The notes below the pieces were generated by a model that was not told where the DNA came from, searched no databases, and saw only the letters and a program-made list of their open reading frames with translations. A stretch of 64,000 nt of DNA from Leptospira jelokensis (GTDB lineage: Bacteria > Spirochaetota > Leptospiria > Leptospirales > Leptospiraceae). The stretch lies in assembly GCF_004769635.1 (NCBI RefSeq), contig NZ_RQGH01000007.1, forward strand, positions 1-64,000. Reading direction: 5' to 3'. The translations under genes were made by a program, and so were the position numbers. Every line of letters starts with the position of its first letter. Within the stretch, counting starts at the first letter, position 1. Below, piece after piece: positions 59,273 to 64,000 of this stretch.

Positions 59273-60664
59273 ATGAAACATCCCTTCCATCAAATCCATT
59301 TGTACGAGATTGGCTCAAGGCTTTTTTGTGGAAAAAAAGGGAAACCGCTACCTCTGCTCTTAAATGAAATACAAGAAAAAATTCCCTTTGGTTGGGCCGA
59401 TGAAATTTGGCTTATGGGAATTTGGAAAAATAGTCCTAGTTCTAGAAAAATTGCAGAAACCATGCCTGCCTTACGACCAGGTTATGAAGCAGTAAAGTCA
59501 AAAATTGAACCCGGGGATGTGTATGGCTCACCCTATGCCATTTACGAATACAAACCAGATCCCATCATCACAGACAAAGATGACCTAACAGAAATATACG
59601 AGTGGTTCCAATCCAAAAACAAAAAACTCATACTAGACTTCGTACCAAATCATATGGCAATTGATTCTCCTTTGGTTTCGAATCACCCAAAATCATTTCT
59701 TTTGGCAAACGAATCTAAAGATTTCAAAGATACCTTCTTTCATCCCAATGGAAATCGTTATTTTTATGGAAAAGATCCTTATTTCGATGGATGGACTGAT
59801 ACCGTCCAATGGGATTTTTCCAATCCAGAAGTGGAAGGATTACACATTCAAATTTTACGAGAAATCGCCAAACAATGTGATGGTGTGCGTTGCGATATGG
59901 CAATGTTGCCTTTACACGATGTTTTTGAAAAAACCCATGGAAAACGATCGGTGTACCGTTGGGAAACTGTCATTCGAACCATCAAACAAGAATTCCCTCA
60001 TTTCAAATTTTACGCTGAAGTGTATTGGGGATTGGAGTCCAAACTTCTATCCCTTGGATTTGATGCCACTTACGAGAAACGGTTATATGATCTTTTCCTG
60101 AATCAAAATCTACAAGCGGCCAAAGAAAAATTATGTAGTGAGTCAAATTTAAACCAAATCCGATTTTTAGAAAACCACGATGAAGAGAGAGCCAAACATT
60201 GTTTTGGTGAAAATGGAAAAACATATTTCAGTTTACTTTCGGCAAACCAAGGTACGATTTTATTCTACGACGGACAAGAACTGGGACTTTCCAAAAAAAT
60301 TCCCGTACAAATGATCCGAACGGACGAAGAATCCACTGATTTGGAGGCATTTGCATTTTATGAACGAGCACTTGCTGCCATCCAAAAGAGAGAGAAAAGT
60401 ATTTTTTATCGGGACCCATCGTACTCAGAATTCAATGGTTTATCCATTTTTTGTCGATTGATCCTTTCCGAAAACCAAAGAGAACTCATCATTTGGAATC
60501 CCAATGATATTAGTTGTTCCGGATGGATTCCTTTCCAAGACGAAATCATTTACCAAAAAGAATTAAAAGATATTGTCACTGGCAATGTGTTTCCCCAAGA
60601 AAAAAAAGAAGAGGGATTGTATTTTCTTTTAAAACCAAACGAATTGCAGTGGTTTACTTTTTGA
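59273..60664 (+). CDS. GH13 alpha-amylase-family protein
   Basis: The ATG at 59273 (MKHPFHQIHLYEIGSRLF) leaves a clean 18-base gap to the divergent lipoprotein gene; an ATG at 59240 would overlap it. The protein of 463 residues has LILDFVPNHMAID (region I), GVRCDMAMLPL with the nucleophile Asp, FKFYAEVYWG with the acid Glu and RFLENHDEERA with the third Asp. The catalytic set is complete. The N terminus and B domain are unusual, so amylase, branching-type or unknown specificity is possible. No signal peptide. The stop overlaps rsh (convergent) by 11 bases. Confidence 0.8.
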   Translation: MKHPFHQIHLYEIGSRLFCGKKGKPLPLLLNEIQEKIPFGWADEIWLMGIWKNSPSSRKIAETMPALRPGYEAVKSKIEPGDVYGSPYAIYEYKPDPIITDKDDLTEIYEWFQSKNKKLILDFVPNHMAIDSPLVSNHPKSFLLANESKDFKDTFFHPNGNRYFYGKDPYFDGWTDTVQWDFSNPEVEGLHIQILREIAKQCDGVRCDMAMLPLHDVFEKTHGKRSVYRWETVIRTIKQEFPHFKFYAEVYWGLESKLLSLGFDATYEKRLYDLFLNQNLQAAKEKLCSESNLNQIRFLENHDEERAKHCFGENGKTYFSLLSANQGTILFYDGQELGLSKKIPVQMIRTDEESTDLEAFAFYERALAAIQKREKSIFYRDPSYSEFNGLSIFCRLILSENQRELIIWNPNDISCSGWIPFQDEIIYQKELKDIVTGNVFPQEKKEEGLYFLLKPNELQWFTF

Positions 60665-62708
60665 CCCTTTCTGCAAAAACAACACCTTGGATCATACGTA
60701 AATTTTCCAAAATTTCTTTTAATTGGTCTAAATGATCTACTTCTAACATAAATTTGGCGGTGAGTGTACCATTCGGATGTGAAGATGCACCTGCTTCCAA
60801 AATATTGGTTTCTGTACTAGAAATTGACTCCACCATGGAAAGGTAGATCCCTTGGACATCTTTGGCACGGACTTCAATTTGAATGGGGATTGGTTCTCCA
60901 GGTCCTTCCCAACGCACTGGAATGGTTTTCATCCACTCCAATTGTTTTGTCGCGGTGGTGCAGTCTTTTTTGTGAACACTAACCCCTCTTCCTCTTGTGA
61001 TAAAACCAATGATTTCATCCCCAGGGATCGGGGTACAACAGGAAGCGACTCGAACAGGCACATCATTCCAACCAGCAACTGAAATTCCAAATTCCTTTGT
61101 TTCTTCTTGGTTCGGGTTTGGTTTGGTTGGTTTTTTAATTTTAACTTTTTTGATTTCTTTGATGGTATTTTCATCAAAGGTTGGATTGGATGCTTCCAAA
61201 ACAGATCCAATTGTTTCTTTTTGCGAATCTTCTTGCAGTTTACGAAAATAAGCACGTAACTTCTGTCTGGCGCCAGATGTTTTGACAATCCTTAACCAAA
61301 TTGGAGATGGTTTTGAATTTTTTTCAGTAATGATTTCAACTTGGTCACCAGATTTTAATTCTGTACGGAGTGTCACCATACGACCATTAACTTTTCCACC
61401 GCGAGCATGAAGGCCCACATCTGTATGGATTCGAAACGCGTAGTCCAAAACAGTGGCACCTTTTGGCATTTCAATGATTTCGCCTTTAGGAGTGAATACA
61501 AATACCTCATCTTCATGGAGGTCATATTGTAACTCTTCCATAAATTCTTTTGAGTCGAGGCTTGGGTCCTGCCAAGATTTAAGAATCTCAAGCCATTTCA
61601 TACGGAAGGCATTTTCAACCCCGTTTTGCAAAATGACAGAGGACTTCGTTAAGTTGGTGGACTCTTTATAAGCCCAATGAGCAGCCACTCCATTTTCCGC
61701 AATGGCATTCATTTCTTTTGTACGAATTTGAACTTCCATGGGTCGGCCATCAGGTCCAAACACAGTGGTGTGGAGTGATTGGTATAAATTGGTCTTTGGA
61801 GTGGCAATGTAGTCTTTAAATCGCCCTGGAATTGGTGTCCAAAGTGTATGCACAATTCCAAGTACTCCATAACAATCTTTAATTTCATTGGCGATGATTC
61901 GCACAGCTCTTAAATCAAAAATTTCCGAAAATGATTTTTCCTTTGTCACCATTTTACGGTAAATCGAATAAAAATGTTTTGCCCTTCCATCAATTCTTGC
62001 ATCGATATTAATTTCAGCTAACCGTTGTTTTAGGATGATTTTAATTTTTTCAATGTATTCATCTCGTTCTGATTTTTTAGCAGAAACTCTTTTTTTAATT
62101 TCCTGGTATTCTTCAGGGTGGAGAGATTGGAATGCCAAATCTTCCAATTCAAATTTTACCTTATATACACCGAGTCGACCAGCGATCGGAGCATATAGGG
62201 ATAATACTTCTTTCGCGATCCGTTTTTGTTTTTCTTCCGGTTGGAATTTTAATGTCCTAACATTATGGGTTTTGTCAGCAAGTTTGATGAGCATCACTCG
62301 CACATCTTTGATCGTGGCAAGTAACATCTTACGAATGTTTTCTGCGGCTTCTGTTTCTTTCGATTGGGATTTGATTTCCGAAATTTTGGTCACACCTTCC
62401 ACAAGTGCCGCGATGTCTTCCCCAAACTCACGTGCCATATCTTCTTTCGAATAACTAGTATCCTCTACTACATCGTGTAACAAACCGGCAGCTATGGCAC
62501 GTTCATCGAGCCCTAAATCATCCAACACAGAAGCAACATTCATCGGATGGATGATGTAGGGTTCACCAGAAAGCCGTTTTTGGCCTTCATGCATTTTGTC
62601 AGCGATGTGATAGGCTTTTTCGACTAGTTGTGCTTTTTCTGGACCCAGTCTTTTTTGGACTGCATCAAATAACTCCTGTTTGTCTTTGATGTCTTGGTAA
62701 AGTCCCAT
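60654..62708 (-). CDS. Bifunctional (p)ppGpp synthetase/hydrolase (Rsh)
   Basis: A 684-residue RelA/SpoT homologue. The HD hydrolase domain has HDVVEDT (about 78-84) and the early YIIHP motif, so hydrolysis is expected. The synthetase domain has FDLRAVRIIANEIKDCYGVLG and the YIATPKTNLYQSLHTTVFGP motif. A TGS domain (VFTPKGEIIEMPKGATVLDY), a zinc-finger-like CCTPIPGDEIIGF and a C-terminal ACT domain follow. Both activities are predicted, so it is the likely sole long Rsh controlling the stringent response. The ATG overlaps the nadC stop by one base (TAATG). Confidence 0.94.
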   Translation of the reverse strand: MGLYQDIKDKQELFDAVQKRLGPEKAQLVEKAYHIADKMHEGQKRLSGEPYIIHPMNVASVLDDLGLDERAIAAGLLHDVVEDTSYSKEDMAREFGEDIAALVEGVTKISEIKSQSKETEAAENIRKMLLATIKDVRVMLIKLADKTHNVRTLKFQPEEKQKRIAKEVLSLYAPIAGRLGVYKVKFELEDLAFQSLHPEEYQEIKKRVSAKKSERDEYIEKIKIILKQRLAEINIDARIDGRAKHFYSIYRKMVTKEKSFSEIFDLRAVRIIANEIKDCYGVLGIVHTLWTPIPGRFKDYIATPKTNLYQSLHTTVFGPDGRPMEVQIRTKEMNAIAENGVAAHWAYKESTNLTKSSVILQNGVENAFRMKWLEILKSWQDPSLDSKEFMEELQYDLHEDEVFVFTPKGEIIEMPKGATVLDYAFRIHTDVGLHARGGKVNGRMVTLRTELKSGDQVEIITEKNSKPSPIWLRIVKTSGARQKLRAYFRKLQEDSQKETIGSVLEASNPTFDENTIKEIKKVKIKKPTKPNPNQEETKEFGISVAGWNDVPVRVASCCTPIPGDEIIGFITRGRGVSVHKKDCTTATKQLEWMKTIPVRWEGPGEPIPIQIEVRAKDVQGIYLSMVESISSTETNILEAGASSHPNGTLTAKFMLEVDHLDQLKEILENLRMIQGVVFAERVKK

Positions 62709-63571
62709 TATTTGATATCCAAACTAATGTCCAAAAATTTCACTGTGTGAGTCAGATAACCCATACTCACTCCAATTCCATCAAACTTTGACAAAAAATT
62801 TAATTTATCAGGAGTGATCCCACCTGAACATTCAATCCGAATCTTCGGGGCTTTTTCTTTTAATATCTGGATTGCTTTTTCGGTATCGGAATCGGAAAAA
62901 TTATCGAGTAAAATGATATCGGGACTTGCTGCAATCGCATCGCTCAATTGGGAGATGCCATCGATTTCCAATTCAATTTGTTTCCCTGGATTTTTTTCAC
63001 GTACCATTTGTACGGCTGATTGAATGGATCCGGCTTTTGCGACATGGTTATCCTTTAACATCGCCATCTCCGATAGGTTCAATCTATGGTTGGCTCCCCC
63101 ACCTGTATACACTGCATACTTGGCAAGTTTTCGATACCCAGGCAAAGTTTTTCTCGTATCAAGGATGAGTAAGTTTGGATACTGTTTTGCCACTCGGTTG
63201 GCATTTGTCGCAATGCCTGAAAGGTATTGGATGAAATTGAGTAAAATTCGTTCCATCTTCAGAAGGCTAACCAAAGATCCTTGGAATTCCCCAATCACTG
63301 TACCTTTGGAAAGGACGGCGCCATCCTCCAAAGCATTTTTCCAAGTAAGGGATGCTTTGGTTTTCCCGATAAGGCAAGGGATAACAGAAAGTCCACAAAG
63401 GATGCCATCTTCTTTTGCGAGTAATACCGCAGTACAAGATTCTTCCTTTGCAAACAAAGTATCGGTTGTGATATCACCGGCAGGCAAATCTTCATCCAAT
63501 GCCAATTGGACCAAGGATTCAAAGTCATTTTCTGTAATTTTTGTAACGGGAGTTGTGTATCCTCGGTTCAT
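62708..63571 (-). CDS. nadC: Nicotinate-nucleotide pyrophosphorylase (quinolinate phosphoribosyltransferase)
   Basis: A 287-residue QPRTase. It has LDEDLPAGDITTD at the N terminus, ERILLNFIQYLSGIAT, the substrate-binding LDTRKTLPGYRKLAKYAV, GGGANHRLNLSEMAMLKDNH and the C-terminal IRIECSGGITPDKL. It converts quinolinate and PRPP to nicotinate mononucleotide for NAD synthesis. It is upstream of rsh, which starts at its stop codon, so the pair is translationally coupled. Confidence 0.95.
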   Translation of the reverse strand: MNRGYTTPVTKITENDFESLVQLALDEDLPAGDITTDTLFAKEESCTAVLLAKEDGILCGLSVIPCLIGKTKASLTWKNALEDGAVLSKGTVIGEFQGSLVSLLKMERILLNFIQYLSGIATNANRVAKQYPNLLILDTRKTLPGYRKLAKYAVYTGGGANHRLNLSEMAMLKDNHVAKAGSIQSAVQMVREKNPGKQIELEIDGISQLSDAIAASPDIILLDNFSDSDTEKAIQILKEKAPKIRIECSGGITPDKLNFLSKFDGIGVSMGYLTHTVKFLDISLDIK

Positions 63572-63591
63572 ATAGGTCCTATGGTTTAGAC

Positions 63592-63623
63592 AAAAAAAAA
63601 GCTGTCTTTACGACAGCTTTTTT
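63592..63623. terminator. Bidirectional rho-independent terminator
   Basis: An A-run, then GCTGTC, TTTAC, GACAGC and a T-run. On the minus strand it ends the LysM gene (stop at 63643) and separates it from nadC. The symmetric A/T flanks allow use in both directions. Confidence 0.85.
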
Positions 63624-63642
63624 CGATTCACCTAAGTCTTGT

Positions 63643-64000
63643 TTACTCCTTAGGTGCTTTTCCGATTTTCCCGGTTTTTGGTGGGATGTTCAGTTTTTGT
63701 TTTGGATAAATTAAATTTTTGTTTCGAATCGTTTTACGGTTCGCTTCAAAAATACGTGGCCAAAGTTTTGCATCACTATAGATGTCTTCTCGGTCAGCAA
63801 TTCTCCAAAGGCAATCAGCTGGATTTGATTTTTCAACAGTGTAACGTTTCCAACCACCGGACAACTCCTCCACTTGGGATGAAGATGTTTGGTTTGAGTC
63901 TTTTGTATCTGTTGTTTTATCAGAATCTGTTTCTACTGCAGTACGATCTTTTTTAGCAACATTCGTTTTACCTTTGAGAGTTTCAATTTGGTCGATTGAA
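63643..64000 (-). CDS. LysM-domain protein, C-terminal part (partial at window edge)
   Basis: The frame is open on the minus strand from the window edge to the stop at 63643 and its start lies outside. The visible 118 residues begin with a Thr/Ser/Asp-rich linker (DSDKTTDTKDSNQTSSS) and end with one LysM-like domain: YTVEKSNPADCLWRIADRED, then LWPRIFEANRKTIRNKNLIY and PKQKLNIPP. LysM binds GlcNAc-containing glycans such as peptidoglycan, so an envelope location is likely. The rest of the protein is unseen. A terminator follows. Confidence 0.72.
   Translation of the reverse strand, partial: SIDQIETLKGKTNVAKKDRTAVETDSDKTTDTKDSNQTSSSQVEELSGGWKRYTVEKSNPADCLWRIADREDIYSDAKLWPRIFEANRKTIRNKNLIYPKQKLNIPPKTGKIGKAPKE

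Overview
The window looks like a chromosomal stretch of a Leptospira species, most likely one of the saprophytic clade. The evidence is AT-rich DNA (roughly 38-40% GC by eye), spirochaete-type lipoprotein signals, several long proteins resembling Leptospira proteins of unknown function, SpeD, PgeF and Rsh of the expected type, and a tRNA-Ile/tRNA-Ala pair that is not inside an rRNA operon, as expected where rRNA genes are dispersed. The species cannot be named from sequence alone. There is no prophage, CRISPR array, plasmid backbone or toxin-antitoxin island. The only mobile-element traces are at the left end.

Left end (1-3.6 kb): a truncated IS481/IS3-like transposase, a decayed minus-strand gene, and an intact IS66-type TnpC reading frame that has lost two of its three catalytic acidic residues. 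An SMR guanidinium-type exporter and a MepB-family protein follow. 3.8-11.5 kb: a thioesterase-like protein, an RsuA-type pseudouridine synthase, an ABC exporter, a soluble chemoreceptor with its signalling domain before its Cache sensor, two small helical proteins sharing a module, an unusual SDR and a DinB-fold protein. 11.75-14.9 kb: a glycolipid/glycoprotein mannosylation-type cluster (GT39 membrane transferase, Cys-rich secreted protein, DPM1-like GT2, STAS protein) carrying a repeated TGACCAGTCA operator-like palindrome. 14.9-22.6 kb: GH13 glucosidase, SpeD, a Sco-like protein overlapping a six-TM chemoreceptor, a large membrane protein of unknown function and an LRR lipoprotein.

22.6-31.5 kb: IleS; then, on the minus strand, LipB, a membrane sensor-like protein, a STAS/zinc-ribbon protein and the lipid II flippase MurJ. 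LipB is head-to-head and overlapping with a Panacea (SocA-like) protein, which in turn overlaps PanD. 31.5-38.6 kb: hypothetical proteins, thioredoxin, a metallo-beta-lactamase/double cyclic-nucleotide-binding fusion, acyl-CoA dehydrogenase and ThiC under a TPP riboswitch with a transcription terminator. 38.6-49.5 kb: a large hypothetical protein, PilZ, an outer membrane protein, a double-ACT protein, an MFS transporter, a phasin-like protein, a DUF151/UVR protein, three tRNAs, HemW, a CBS-pair protein, a YprB-like exonuclease and an aminotransferase.

49.5-64 kb: a tightly overlapping phosphohexomutase-ArgD-LeuB-pseudo-receiver operon; a minus-strand operon (peptide-binding lipoprotein, divergent protein-kinase-fold protein, GT-C membrane transferase, PgeF peptidoglycan editing factor) that looks like an envelope-linked unit; a second GH13 protein; Rsh; NadC; and the C-terminal part of a LysM protein cut by the window edge. 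The most unusual items are the catalytically altered IS66 protein, the inverted chemoreceptor, the pseudo-receiver, the kinase-like/GT/PgeF operon and the repeated TetR-like operator.
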